Shown here piece by piece: positions 8,576 through 18,555 of a stretch of DNA of 64,000 nucleotides (position 1 is the stretch's first letter; each line of letters opens with the position of its first letter). The notes beneath the pieces are model-generated. The model ran no database searches. It worked only from the letters and a program-made list of their open reading frames with translations, and had not been told where the DNA came from. Both the position numbers and the translations under genes were made by a program. The DNA comes from JAHQVI01 sp963749875 (GTDB lineage Bacteria > Pseudomonadota > Alphaproteobacteria > Rhizobiales > Rhodomicrobiaceae): positions 124,001 to 188,000 of the forward strand of contig CAVVOX010000003.1 of the NCBI GenBank assembly GCA_963749875.1. The letters run 5' to 3'.

Positions 8576-10000
8576 TCACTGGGTAGCCTGTGGCACGTTC
8601 CTCGTAATGAGTGAGAGATCGTCCGGCAACGGCAACTCGACCTTGATCGTGTCGCCGGGCAGGACCTCGGTGACTTCCTTGGCGTCGATCTCCTGCAGCG
8701 CACCGTCGATCTTTCTGAGAATCGAGTATTTTGGCTCGTCTTTCTCAGAATTTTGCCGGCGCGAAGTCAACAGGCGCGGAAATACGACCTCGGAATCGTA
8801 AAGCAGCTTTTCTTGCGTCTTATATCTGACCAAAGCATCTTCCAAATCTGCTTCGGCGGTCCGAAGAAGTGAGGCACTTTCAATCGCGCGGCTGTTTTTC
8901 GCCTCGTCGATTGCGACATCCGTTCGGCTAATTTCCTGTTTGGCTTTAAGGAGGGTCGTTTCCAGCTGCAATTGTTCGCTCGAAAGCTGAGCGGACAATC
9001 GTTCCAGTGAAAACTGCCGGCCCGAAACGGAGAGTCCTTTCTTCACGAGGGACGTCACATTCCCGAGTTCCTTCTTGACGATCGTAAGTTCACTCTTTTT
9101 CAATTGGACTTGTTCGTCTAACGCCTTGACTTCACTAACCAAATATTCCTTAAGCCGATTTAGCGTACCGATCTGCGTCTTAAGCGCCGTATGACGCGCA
9201 TTGAAGAGCTGCTCCTCCTGTTCGAGAATCTTGGCCAACTCTGGACGATCTCTGAGCTTTTCCAAATCCTCGGGAAAGGTGATTTGATCGGCTTGTTTAA
9301 GCTCTGCCTCAAGCCGGGATTTCCGTGCGAGCAACTCATTCACCTTTAAGCTGAGCTGTTGAACGGTCCCCCGTCCGGTAATCACCTCGCGGCCGAGGCG
9401 CATGAGCCCCGTATCGCCAGGTCTCGGCAGTCCCCCAGCGATGGTTATCGCGCGCAGAACCGTCAAATCAGGTTGATAGGGATAGGCTCCGGGCTTGGCC
9501 ACAGCGCCCACTATGAAGAAGGGGCGGTATTCGGAAACCTCCACAGCAACCTTTGGCGGCGAGCGTAACTTGATCTGGTCGGCCATTCGCTGGGAAATTA
9601 CTTGCCCAAGTTCTGTCGTCGTCAGTCCGCCTGCGACGACTTCGCCAATGAGTGGGAGCGAAATGGCGCCCGAGGGTGATACGACAAATTCTCCGTTGAG
9701 AGCGGTCCACTCATAGACCTGGTCGATCGGCGCACGCCATTCATAGACCCGCAATCGCAGCTTGTCTTCCGGCCCGAGCTTATAAGCGTCCGCAATTGCC
9801 GGCCCGAAGCCAAGAATGACCGAAGCCAAACCGGCTGCAAAAAAGGCGAGGACGGCGGGTGCGAGGCGCTGTCGAAGGGGACGCCGAAAAGCGAGAAGTG
9901 CCCGAAGGATCCGCCCCAGTGCGCCGAGATGCGCGGGAGGTCCTGCGAACTTGCCATCTGAATAGCGCGCATGAAATTCCATTAGCGTTGCCATTACCAT
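8576..10000 (-). CDS. Polysaccharide export protein, OPX family (ExoF/Wza-like)
   Basis: A 474-residue protein with a basic N-terminal region and a hydrophobic segment near residues 48-68 ending in AIADA, probably a signal peptide. The Poly_export domain follows: YKLGPEDKLRLRVYEW, then GAISLPLIGEVVAGGLTTTE. The SLBB-type region is FIVGAVAKPGAYPYQPDLTV. Its C-terminal half is a long coiled coil (about residues 230-400), as in rhizobial ExoF. It would form or contact the outer-membrane channel for the exopolysaccharide and work with the BY-kinase/co-polymerase at 6668-8494. The GT2 gene lies 17 bp away on the same strand and precedes it in transcription, so the two are probably co-transcribed. 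Confidence 0.86.
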   Translation of the reverse strand: MVMATLMEFHARYSDGKFAGPPAHLGALGRILRALLAFRRPLRQRLAPAVLAFFAAGLASVILGFGPAIADAYKLGPEDKLRLRVYEWRAPIDQVYEWTALNGEFVVSPSGAISLPLIGEVVAGGLTTTELGQVISQRMADQIKLRSPPKVAVEVSEYRPFFIVGAVAKPGAYPYQPDLTVLRAITIAGGLPRPGDTGLMRLGREVITGRGTVQQLSLKVNELLARKSRLEAELKQADQITFPEDLEKLRDRPELAKILEQEEQLFNARHTALKTQIGTLNRLKEYLVSEVKALDEQVQLKKSELTIVKKELGNVTSLVKKGLSVSGRQFSLERLSAQLSSEQLQLETTLLKAKQEISRTDVAIDEAKNSRAIESASLLRTAEADLEDALVRYKTQEKLLYDSEVVFPRLLTSRRQNSEKDEPKYSILRKIDGALQEIDAKEVTEVLPGDTIKVELPLPDDLSLITRNVPQATQ

Positions 10001-10016
10001 TGTTACAAGCTGCCCC

Positions 10017-10907
10017 CTAAAGCTTTAGAATATACCCTGGATCGACCCGACCTTTCAGAACATGATAAGCGGCGAGCAAATTGCCCTTCAGACGCCCGAA
10101 CCGGTCAATATAAGGCTCGGGTCGGAGGCTCTTCACGAGATTGGCAACAAAATTTCGCACCATCAACTTATAGGCAAATCCGCGCGGGACCGTCCCCTTG
10201 CGGACGAGATAGACGGGGTTCGCCACTTGCGAATAGCCAAACCGGACACCGCTCGTCCGACCTTGCTTCGCCGCAAGGTGCACGCCCCGCAATGTGTTAA
10301 TGCCAACGACACGGCCCCCTTTGCGCAGTTGGCAGCTAAAGTCAATATCCTCCTGCCAGCCATAAAGGGGCAGTCTTTCGTCAAAACGTAATTCACCAAT
10401 CGACGCCGCCCTCACCGACATGTTGCAGCCATAGCCACCCACATGGTCGACAATTTCCGGTTCAGTCTCCGCGACTGCCTCATCCCGCTCGAGTTCGCGC
10501 AGCAGCTTCAGGCCCTCGTCGAAGCTGAAACCTGGGCCGGAGGCGCCATCATAAACGGCGTCGCCCCGTATGAGCGAGCAGTCGGGGTTCTTGCGAAAGG
10601 CACTCTCCAGCCGCGCCAGATAGCTCGCGGCAGGTAGGAAATCATCGTCGAAAAAGGTGATGGTATCCGACCTGCCAAGCACTTGCTCCAACGCAATATT
10701 CCTTTGCGCACAAGAGCCTAGCTTGCCAAAAACAAACTTAAGGTCGAAACGTTGCGGTACGTAAGGGGCGACGTGGCTCTCGTCCGGGGCCGAAATGATG
10801 ACTTCATCCGGTGGTCTCGACTGTTCTTCCAGGAGCGCCAAAACCTTCGGCAATAGCTCCCGGCGGCCGATGGTTGCGATGATGACGACCATTCTCATCG
10901 CGGGCAT
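10017..10907 (-). CDS. Glycosyltransferase family 2
   Basis: About 296 residues with the GT-A fold: MVVIIATIGRRELLPKVLAL at the start, DEVIISAPDE, the metal-binding DxD equivalent in TITFFDDDFLPAASYL, and CNMSVRAAS with a later YGWQEDIDFSCQL (ED general-base motif). It resembles succinoglycan-type GT2 enzymes. The frame is open to 11003, but the ATG at 10907 has GGAG just upstream and removes a poorly conserved 32-residue leader. A start at 10898 is also possible. It lies 17 bp upstream of the export gene in transcription order. The donor sugar is unknown. Confidence 0.85.
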   Translation of the reverse strand: MPAMRMVVIIATIGRRELLPKVLALLEEQSRPPDEVIISAPDESHVAPYVPQRFDLKFVFGKLGSCAQRNIALEQVLGRSDTITFFDDDFLPAASYLARLESAFRKNPDCSLIRGDAVYDGASGPGFSFDEGLKLLRELERDEAVAETEPEIVDHVGGYGCNMSVRAASIGELRFDERLPLYGWQEDIDFSCQLRKGGRVVGINTLRGVHLAAKQGRTSGVRFGYSQVANPVYLVRKGTVPRGFAYKLMVRNFVANLVKSLRPEPYIDRFGRLKGNLLAAYHVLKGRVDPGYILKL

Positions 10908-11325
10908 AAACTCCAAAAGCTGTTGCGCAGAAAGCGGGGAGCGCCTCCGGAAAGGCACATCGCACCCGAATGGATTGGCTTGAAAGATCGATCCGTGAAG
11001 CAAGAATGCGCTGACTGAACGCGGTCGGGCGCTTTACACGATGACATAAGGCAACACCACTTACGCTGATCTTCGAAAGAAGCTAGCTTATCGACTAACA
11101 CGGAAGCTGCGGAAGGTTGAGCCATTTCCGCGTTAAAGTAAATTGACTTGTGCCCGTTTCTCACCCTTTTTGGGATCGGCTCTGCCGCACAAATCAAAGC
11201 CCTCTATCGGCTTTCGGGCTGCGTCAGGCATTGTTCGGGGCCCGCCGAGGAAATGCCTTGAAGCGCGGATAAAGGCGTTTAGGGTGGAGCCCAGGAGAAC
11301 AACCCAACCTATGCCATGAGGGTTA
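10908..11325. other. Intergenic region at the right edge of the polysaccharide cluster
   Basis: About 420 bp between divergently transcribed genes. Short frames on the minus strand (10895-11345) have no recognisable content. I see no RNA gene or clear repeat. Confidence 0.45.
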
Positions 11326-11739
11326 ATGCATAAGCGCCTAATCATCCTGTTGATGGCCGCTGCGCCATTCTGGCCCTCAGCCGGATATGGTCAATCAATT
11401 CAGAACCAGATTGCTGTGTTTGCCGCGCTCGACAAGGTCACGGCACGGATTTCGCCTCTGGAGATCCAGGTGAATGAATCGAAGAAATTCGGAGCGCTGA
11501 CCATCACCCCGCGCGTGTGCAATACGCGGCCGCCCACCGAACAGCCGCTGACGTCGGCCTTTGTCGAGATCGGCGAAACGCAGCTCGACAACACGCAAAA
11601 GCGGATTTTCACCGGCTGGATGTTTGCCGAAAGCCCCGGCCTTCACGGCGTCGAGCATCCGGTTTTCGACGTCTGGCTGACGAGTTGCAAGATGCCGTCA
11701 GGGGAGACATCGCGCGGCAATTCGTGGAAGCCGGAATGA
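11326..11739 (+). CDS. DUF2155 domain-containing secreted protein
   Basis: A 137-residue protein with a cleavable signal peptide (hydrophobic residues 4-20, likely cleavage after GYGQ). The conserved DUF2155 core follows: AALDKVTARISPLEIQVNE, FGALTITPRVCNTRPPTE and TGWMFAESPGLHGVEHPVFD with VWLTSC. This family is restricted to Alphaproteobacteria, and its members typically stand beside accB/accC/aat, as here. The two cysteines (RVC, TSC) may form a disulfide in the periplasm. Function is unknown. The last 97 bp overlap the 3' end of aat on the other strand, so the C-terminal tail after the second cysteine is also aat antisense. Confidence 0.85.
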   Translation: MHKRLIILLMAAAPFWPSAGYGQSIQNQIAVFAALDKVTARISPLEIQVNESKKFGALTITPRVCNTRPPTEQPLTSAFVEIGETQLDNTQKRIFTGWMFAESPGLHGVEHPVFDVWLTSCKMPSGETSRGNSWKPE

Positions 11740-12335
11740 ACCTGCAGCGCCTCGCTCAAGCGCTTGTGAAACTCGGCGCGTGAGATCTCCATTGCGCCGA
11801 ATTGCTCCAGATGCTCGGTCACGAATTGCGTGTCGAGCAGTTTGAACCCGCCATAAATCAGGCGTGCAGCCAGATAAACGAGCGCAACCTTGCTGGCATC
11901 GCGTTCGGTCGAGAACATCGACTCGCCGAAGAACGCCCCGCCGAGGTGAACGCCGTAGAGCCCGCCGACCAAGCGGCCATCCTGCCAGGCCTCGACCGTA
12001 TGGCAGTGCCCCATGGCGAACAGCTCCTTATAAAGCTCGGCAATGCGCTTGTTGATCCAGGTCGTCCGCCGACCCGGCCGTGAGGTCGCGCAGCCCGCAA
12101 TCACGCCGGCAAAGTCATGATCCACTTCGATCTGGAATTGCTGCTGGCGGATGGTTCGCGCCAATCTTCTCGGCACGCGCACCTGGTCCAGCGGCAAGAT
12201 GCCCCGCTCTTCGGGCTCGATCCAATAGAGCGTCGGATCGTGGGCGCTCTCGGCCATTGGGAAAATGCCGCACGCATAGGCTTTCAGCAGCACTTGCGGC
12301 GTGATGTCGATCGAAAGGTTCGTATGCGATCCCAT
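11643..12335 (-). CDS. aat: Leucyl/phenylalanyl-tRNA-protein transferase
   Basis: A 230-residue cytosolic enzyme that transfers Leu or Phe from aminoacyl-tRNA to proteins with N-terminal Arg or Lys, marking them for ClpAP in the N-degron pathway. Family motifs are ITPQVLLKAYACGIFPMAE, YWIEPEERGILPLD, the VEAWQDGRLVGGLYGVHLGG core and FGESMFSTERDASKVALVYL. The last part, LDTQFVTEHLEQFGAMEISR, is also standard. It is the last gene of an aroQ-accB-accC-aat series, and its 3' end overlaps the DUF2155 gene by 97 bp. Confidence 0.95.
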   Translation of the reverse strand: MGSHTNLSIDITPQVLLKAYACGIFPMAESAHDPTLYWIEPEERGILPLDQVRVPRRLARTIRQQQFQIEVDHDFAGVIAGCATSRPGRRTTWINKRIAELYKELFAMGHCHTVEAWQDGRLVGGLYGVHLGGAFFGESMFSTERDASKVALVYLAARLIYGGFKLLDTQFVTEHLEQFGAMEISRAEFHKRLSEALQVHSGFHELPRDVSPDGILQLVSQTSKTGCSTP

Positions 12336-12391
12336 GCTCGGTGGAAATCCCGTGGCCCTGCAGCGTCCTGCTGCCAGCGTTTCCGTATAGT

Positions 12392-13732
<1,341 letters not shown>

Positions 13733-13746
13733 ATCCCCTACGATGG

Positions 13747-14217
13747 TTACTCGATGATGAGCAGGGGTTCGCCGAATTCAACCGGCTGCTCGTTTTCAAC
13801 CAATATCGCCTTCACCGTTCCGGCCTGTGGCGCAGGAATATGGTTCATGGTCTTCATGGCTTCGATGATGAGGAGCGTCTGTCCCTGCTTCACGACCGTG
13901 CCGACTTCAACAAAAGACGGTGCGCCGGGCTCGGGCGAGCGATAGGCCGTGCCGACCATTGGAGAGGTGACCGTGCCGGCGGGGTGCGTATCGGCGTCCT
14001 TTGCGGTTGCAGATGGCGCGTGCGGCGCTGCTGCGGCCGGCTGCGGCGAAGTGACAGCCGCGGCAATGGCGACATTTCGCGCGATCCGGATGCGAAGGCC
14101 CTTCTGCTCGATTTCGATCTCGCTGAGTCCGGTGTCGTTGAGCAGCTCCGCCAACCCCCGAATGACGTCTTCGTCGACCAGCTGATTTTTGTTTTTTCCG
14201 TTCATCTCAAAAGTCAA
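13747..14217 (-). CDS. accB: Acetyl-CoA carboxylase biotin carboxyl carrier protein
   Basis: A 156-residue BCCP. It has an N-terminal interaction segment (VIRGLAELLNDTGLSEIEIE), an Ala/Pro-rich flexible linker near residues 55-85, and a C-terminal biotinyl domain with the target lysine in EAMKTMNHI. It opens with TSPMVGTAYRSPEPGAPSF, which includes the thumb-like PEPG segment. The biotinylation context reads EAMKTMN, slightly different from the classical EAMKMMN but common in this class. It carries biotin between AccC and the carboxyltransferase AccAD. It lies between aroQ (15 bp) and accC (14 bp). Confidence 0.96.
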   Translation of the reverse strand: MTFEMNGKNKNQLVDEDVIRGLAELLNDTGLSEIEIEQKGLRIRIARNVAIAAAVTSPQPAAAAPHAPSATAKDADTHPAGTVTSPMVGTAYRSPEPGAPSFVEVGTVVKQGQTLLIIEAMKTMNHIPAPQAGTVKAILVENEQPVEFGEPLLIIE

Positions 14218-14232
14218 GACCGTCGCCCTTCG

Positions 14233-14694
14233 TCAAACGTCCAGCTTGTCCTTGTCGTCTGATTTGACCCGCGCCACAATGGCGTCGATGGCCAGCTCAT
14301 AGCCTTGTGCACCAAATCCGCAGATAACGCCGGTCGCGCCCTTTGAGACATAAGAATGGTGCCGGTAAGGCTCGCGCCGGTAGATGTTTGTCAGGTGAAC
14401 CTCGATCACCGGAATCTCGAGGGCGAGAAGTGCGTCCAGCAAGGCGACGGAGCTGTGGGTCAGACCGGCGGCATTGATGATCACAGCCGCTGCCTTTTTG
14501 CGCGCCTCCTGAATCCAGTCGACCAGAACGCCTTCATGATTGCTTTGCCGGAAATCGATGCTCAGACCGTGCCGGGCGGCGTGTTTTTCGGCTCGCCCTT
14601 GAAGATCGGCAAGCGTTTCCGTGCCGTAAAGATGCGGCTCTCTTTGACCGAGCAGGTTCAGATTGGGGCCATTCAGAATGTAGATCGGTTTCAT
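14233..14694 (-). CDS. aroQ: 3-dehydroquinate dehydratase, type II
   Basis: A 153-residue dodecameric enzyme of the shikimate pathway that dehydrates 3-dehydroquinate. Signature elements are IYILNGPNLNLLGQREPHLY with the catalytic tyrosine, FRQSNHEGVLVDWIQEA, VIINAAGLTHSSVALLDAL, and IPVIEVHLTNIYRREPYRHH with the active-site histidine. It is the first gene of the aroQ-accB-accC-aat operon, a typical alphaproteobacterial arrangement. Confidence 0.97.
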   Translation of the reverse strand: MKPIYILNGPNLNLLGQREPHLYGTETLADLQGRAEKHAARHGLSIDFRQSNHEGVLVDWIQEARKKAAAVIINAAGLTHSSVALLDALLALEIPVIEVHLTNIYRREPYRHHSYVSKGATGVICGFGAQGYELAIDAIVARVKSDDKDKLDV

Positions 14695-14821
14695 GCTCGG
14701 TCGGGACGGAGTCGCGTGATGGTGTGGAGGCGGTGATCAAGAGCAAATAAGGCCGCCGGTCAGCGGCCTCATATGCCATTGCGGTTAGAACTATTGCCGA
14801 AAACGGATCGGCGCGCAATCG

Positions 14822-15592
14822 TCAGCAGACGCTGCAGCCTTTCTCGCGGATATTGGCGACCTCCTTCTTTAGCATCGATTTCAGCTCATCCGGCGCGCCC
14901 GGAATGGCCTGATCGCCGATAAAGAAAGCGGGCGTGCCCTGAATACCCATGGCGGTGCCGAGCTGGAGATTCTTCTCGATCAGCGCATCGACCTCGGGCG
15001 CCTTCATATCGGCTTTCAGTTTCTTAACATCGAGGCCGACATCGCCCGCGACCTGGAACACCACGTCGGCGTTTACCGGCCCGTTATGCGTCATGAGAGC
15101 GCGGTGAAATTTCCAATATTTGTTCTGCTTCGTCGCTGCGATCGCGGCTTGGCTGGCGACCCGGGAGCCTTCCGACAGGATCGGAAATTCCACGAATACG
15201 ACCCGCAGATCCTTCTCCTCCTGGGTCAGGCCGACGACCTTGCTGAACGCTTTGCGGCAGTAGCCGCAATTATAGTCGAAGAACTCGACGAGCGTGATCT
15301 TGCCGTCACCGGTGCTGAACGGTGTCTCCTCCTTATAGAGCGTGGCGAGCGCTTTCTTGCGTTCCACTTCGGCGGCGACTTCCTGACGACGGTTCAGCTC
15401 CGTAATGGCCTCGCGCAGGATCTCGGGCTGCTCGAGCAGATATTCCTTGACGATGGCGCGGATGGCTTCCTTTTGCGTCGCATCGAACACGGCCTTCCCT
15501 TGCGCATCCTGCGCATTGGCGGACGGTATGACGATTGCTGCGGCCGTCGTAATCGCAACGGCGGCTGCCAGCAGCTGGCGTATAGAACTCAT
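14822..15592 (-). CDS. Periplasmic DsbA-family thiol:disulfide protein
   Basis: About 256 residues starting at the ATG at 15592. The frame is open to 15826 but the extension overlaps the M48 gene. Signal peptide: residues 1-26, ending in SANAQ. An N-terminal helical part (EAIRAIVKEYLLEQPEILRE) resembles the DsbA-family leader seen in ScsC/Com1-type proteins. The thioredoxin fold has the active site CGYC in EFFDYNCGYCRKAF, and the cis-proline in GIQGTPAFFIGD. It ends with an extra GCSVC, a second cysteine pair. It probably oxidises or isomerises disulfides in the periplasm and lies downstream of the M48 protease, which fits a shared envelope-quality role. Confidence 0.88.
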   Translation of the reverse strand: MSSIRQLLAAAVAITTAAAIVIPSANAQDAQGKAVFDATQKEAIRAIVKEYLLEQPEILREAITELNRRQEVAAEVERKKALATLYKEETPFSTGDGKITLVEFFDYNCGYCRKAFSKVVGLTQEEKDLRVVFVEFPILSEGSRVASQAAIAATKQNKYWKFHRALMTHNGPVNADVVFQVAGDVGLDVKKLKADMKAPEVDALIEKNLQLGTAMGIQGTPAFFIGDQAIPGAPDELKSMLKKEVANIREKGCSVC

Positions 15593-15626
15593 GCAGTGTG
15601 CTCCAATATCCAACCCCTTCAGAGGG

Positions 15627-17060
15627 TTACTTCTTTGCGATGCTCTTATAGGTTTCGACGTCGCGAATGATGTCGTTCGCTTTGACCCAGTTCGGTGATC
15701 CTTCGGGAAAGGCGCGAATAGCACGCTCTGCATGAACCTTGGCAAAATCCGCGTTGCCTTCAAAGAAAAATCCCTGGGCCGAGGCGAGCTGCGCTTCGGG
15801 AATCCGGTTGAGGCGTCCATAGGCAATGGCGAGCTGACGATAGCCGACCACCGACTGCTTTTCTTTCAGAAGCGCTTTCTGCAACTGGCCGATGGCCTCC
15901 TTGGTCAGCGCCGGATCATTCCTGGCGATCAGAGCCTGACCCAGCATAACCCGCATCAATCCCGCGCTCGGCGCCAGCTTGACAGCTTGTCGAAGCGGCG
16001 GGATGGCCGCGCCGGCCTTCCCGCTTTCCAACAGGAACTGGCCTTTCAACTCATGAAAATAGGGATTATCGGGCTGTTCGGCAATCAGTGCGTCCAATTC
16101 CTTTACCGCAGCTGGCGTGCCGGAGGTGAAATTGCGCACGATTGCCCGTGCATAGCGTGCAGGCAGAGTGCGATCCGATTCCGGATATTTCCGCATCACA
16201 TATTGCGCATTGTTCTTATTGGTGAACGCCTCCAGCTTGGCTCGGACCATATCATGCCGGAACTGCAACTGCGGCGAGTCCTTCTCGTTAAAATAGGGGC
16301 TTCGCTCCGCCAGATGCTGCAATTGCGCGATACGAGCCTGCGGCATCGGATGGCTCTGAATATAGGGGTCGATATAGTTGACCGAGCCGAGCGACTGGTC
16401 GGCAAAGTGCCGGAAGGTCTGGAGCATCCCCTGCGCCGACTGCCTCGTGTGGTTGAGGTAGGACACCCCGGCCTGGTCCGCCGCCGATTCCTCCGCACGC
16501 CGGTAGGAGAGCAGGGAGCGCTGTATGATCGAGGTGCCGCCATAGAGCACCGCAGCGCCGGCCTCGCCGACATCATTGCCGCCGCCGGAGACAGCGCCGC
16601 CGACCATGGCGCCGATACCGATCAGATTCATGATCAGGGCGGCCGATTGCATGCGCGATATCTGGACTTTCAGCCGCGCCAGATGTCCGCCGGCAATATG
16701 CCCCGCTTCATGCGCGATGACGCCGATCAGCTGGTTCGGCGTCTCGGACTTGGTGATGGCGCCGACATGAATGAACATGTTCTGGCCGTCGATGACGAAG
16801 GCATTGAACGATTTGTCGTTCACGATGTGAATGTTGATATTCTGCGAGCCTAAGCCGGCGGCCTTGAAAATGGGCCTTGCGTAATCGTTCAGCAACGCCT
16901 CGATCTCGGAATCGCGGATGAGGCTTGCGGCTTGGACTGCGGCAGTCTGCGTGATCAGAAGGGCTGCCGCGAGGCAGAGGGCGAAAAAGCGGCGCCCGGT
17001 ACGAAAGGCTGCGTACCAAGCGCGCCTATAGCTTGGATGAAACACTTGCGCTCTCACCAT
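15627..17060 (-). CDS. M48 family periplasmic metalloprotease with TPR domain (BepA-like)
   Basis: A 477-residue protein. A basic start and a hydrophobic signal sequence (near residues 25-44, ending AVQAAS) are followed by the M48 peptidase domain with the zinc motif HEAGH in LIGVIAHEAGHIAGGHLARL. The third ligand lies in YRRAEESAADQAG. The C-terminal half consists of tetratricopeptide-like repeats, as in E. coli BepA/YfgC. BepA assists and degrades stalled outer-membrane proteins such as LptD, and a similar role is likely. The DsbA-like gene begins 35 bp after it in the same direction, suggesting a common transcript. Confidence 0.9.
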   Translation of the reverse strand: MVRAQVFHPSYRRAWYAAFRTGRRFFALCLAAALLITQTAAVQAASLIRDSEIEALLNDYARPIFKAAGLGSQNINIHIVNDKSFNAFVIDGQNMFIHVGAITKSETPNQLIGVIAHEAGHIAGGHLARLKVQISRMQSAALIMNLIGIGAMVGGAVSGGGNDVGEAGAAVLYGGTSIIQRSLLSYRRAEESAADQAGVSYLNHTRQSAQGMLQTFRHFADQSLGSVNYIDPYIQSHPMPQARIAQLQHLAERSPYFNEKDSPQLQFRHDMVRAKLEAFTNKNNAQYVMRKYPESDRTLPARYARAIVRNFTSGTPAAVKELDALIAEQPDNPYFHELKGQFLLESGKAGAAIPPLRQAVKLAPSAGLMRVMLGQALIARNDPALTKEAIGQLQKALLKEKQSVVGYRQLAIAYGRLNRIPEAQLASAQGFFFEGNADFAKVHAERAIRAFPEGSPNWVKANDIIRDVETYKSIAKK

Positions 17061-17282
17061 TTATCAGGAGTTGGCTTGAAGGCCTATTTCGCTTGTCAAA
17101 CTTTATGCGAAATCTAGAGTGGCTGTATTCACGGGTCAACACAGCGCCTCCGGACGACACGAACTCGTGAATCGTCCCGACATTCCTGGGATGAAGCGCG
17201 CTCAATTAGGCATAAGAATGACAATTTACCGATTAAGAGGCTCGAAGCAGTGCAGGAAATGATGAAGCGCCAGGAGAGGCCG

Positions 17283-18440
17283 ATGGACGAGCGGTCCTCG
17301 CGGCGCGGGACGATCTCGCCCTTTGTCGTGATGGACATCATGCGGGCGGCGAACGAGCGCCAGGCCGCGGGCCGGGACATCGTCCATATGGAGGTCGGCC
17401 AGCCCGGAACGCCCGCGCCCAGGCGGGTGCGCGAGGCCATCAAACAGGCGATCGATTGCGACGTGCTCGGATATACGGAGGCGCTGGGCATCATGGCGCT
17501 CCGCGAGCGGATCGCACGGCATTACAAGGACGCCTATGGGCTGGAGATCAGCCCTGAGCGCATCGTCGTGACAACGGGCTCCTCGGCCGGCTTCGTGCTT
17601 GCCTTTCTCGCGCTTTTTGACGAAGGCGCACGGATTCTCCTGCCCGAGCCGGGCTATCCCTGCTACCGCAACATCGTGCATGCGCTCGACCTTGTCCCGG
17701 TCGGGATGCCCGTCGGGCCGGATGAGCGCTGGATGCCGTCAACTGAGCTATTGGCGCGGGCGATGCTCGGCGAGCCGGGCTGGACAGGCATTCTGTTCGC
17801 CAGCCCGGCAAATCCGACCGGCACGCTTATGGGCCGGGAGACGCTTGCCTCGATCTGCGGTTGGTGCCGCACTCACGGGGTAACGGTGATCTCGGACGAG
17901 ATCTATCACGGGCTCACCTATGACGAGCCTGCCGAAACGGCGCTCGCCTTCGATGACGAAGCCATCATTATCAACAGCTTTTCGAAATATTACTCGATGA
18001 CCGGCTGGCGGATCGGATGGATGGTGGTGCCGCCGCCGCTCATTCGGACGATCGAGCGGCTGGCGCAGAATTTCTACATTTCGCCATCGGCGGCCTCGCA
18101 AATCGGCGCGCTGGCCGCTTTCGACGCCGTCGATGAGCTGGAAGCCAACAAGGCGGTCTATGCGCGGAACCGCTCGCTGCTTCTGGAGGAATTGCCGCGC
18201 GCAGGCTTCGATAAGCTCGCGCCGGCGGATGGTGCGTTCTATCTTTACGCCGACGTCTCGGACATGACCGATGACAGCGAGGCGCTCGCCAGACGGCTGC
18301 TCGACGAATTGGGTGTGGCGGTCACGCCGGGGCTCGATTTCGATCCGCAGCGCGGCCGCCGGTTCCTCCGCTTTTCCTATGCGGGCACCTATGAGGCGAT
18401 GGCGGAAGCGGCGCGAAGGCTGCAAACCCTGCGGCGTTAG
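17283..18440 (+). CDS. PLP-dependent aminotransferase, class I/II
   Basis: About 385 residues, fold type I. Motifs are MEVGQPGTPAPRRVREAI, VVTTGSSAGFVLAFLALFD, FASPANPTGTLMGRETLASI with the conserved NPTG, VISDEIYHGLTYDE with the PLP aspartate/tyrosine, and NSFSKYYSMTGWRIGWMV with the Schiff-base lysine, followed by RFLRFSYAGTYEAMAEAA. It is an AspC/AlaT-like transaminase, and the amino acid specificity is not decided by sequence. The frame is open to a GTG at 17250. ATG 17283 is preferred because AGGAG lies 6 nt upstream. It ends in a repeat-rich stretch before an IS630 element. Confidence 0.87.
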   Translation: MDERSSRRGTISPFVVMDIMRAANERQAAGRDIVHMEVGQPGTPAPRRVREAIKQAIDCDVLGYTEALGIMALRERIARHYKDAYGLEISPERIVVTTGSSAGFVLAFLALFDEGARILLPEPGYPCYRNIVHALDLVPVGMPVGPDERWMPSTELLARAMLGEPGWTGILFASPANPTGTLMGRETLASICGWCRTHGVTVISDEIYHGLTYDEPAETALAFDDEAIIINSFSKYYSMTGWRIGWMVVPPPLIRTIERLAQNFYISPSAASQIGALAAFDAVDELEANKAVYARNRSLLLEELPRAGFDKLAPADGAFYLYADVSDMTDDSEALARRLLDELGVAVTPGLDFDPQRGRRFLRFSYAGTYEAMAEAARRLQTLRR

Positions 18441-18555
18441 AGCGGGATCAGCTTAGGTTGAAACGACCCGATCTGCGGAATGCGCTGATCACCTCTCCCA
18501 AGGGAGAGGGAGCACCCGTGCAAGCCGATCGATTCGGCTTAAGATGATCCTCCGC
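18441..18555. repeat. Repeat-rich 3' region with a perfect 8-bp hairpin (18492-18509)
   Basis: Right after the aminotransferase stop the sequence resembles short dispersed repeats I know from Rhizobiales chromosomes (gagcgggatcagc...). Then comes CCTCTCCC-AA-GGGAGAGG, a perfect hairpin at 18492-18509 that may terminate transcription. Base 18555 is the C of the CTAG into which the IS630 element is inserted. Confidence 0.45.
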
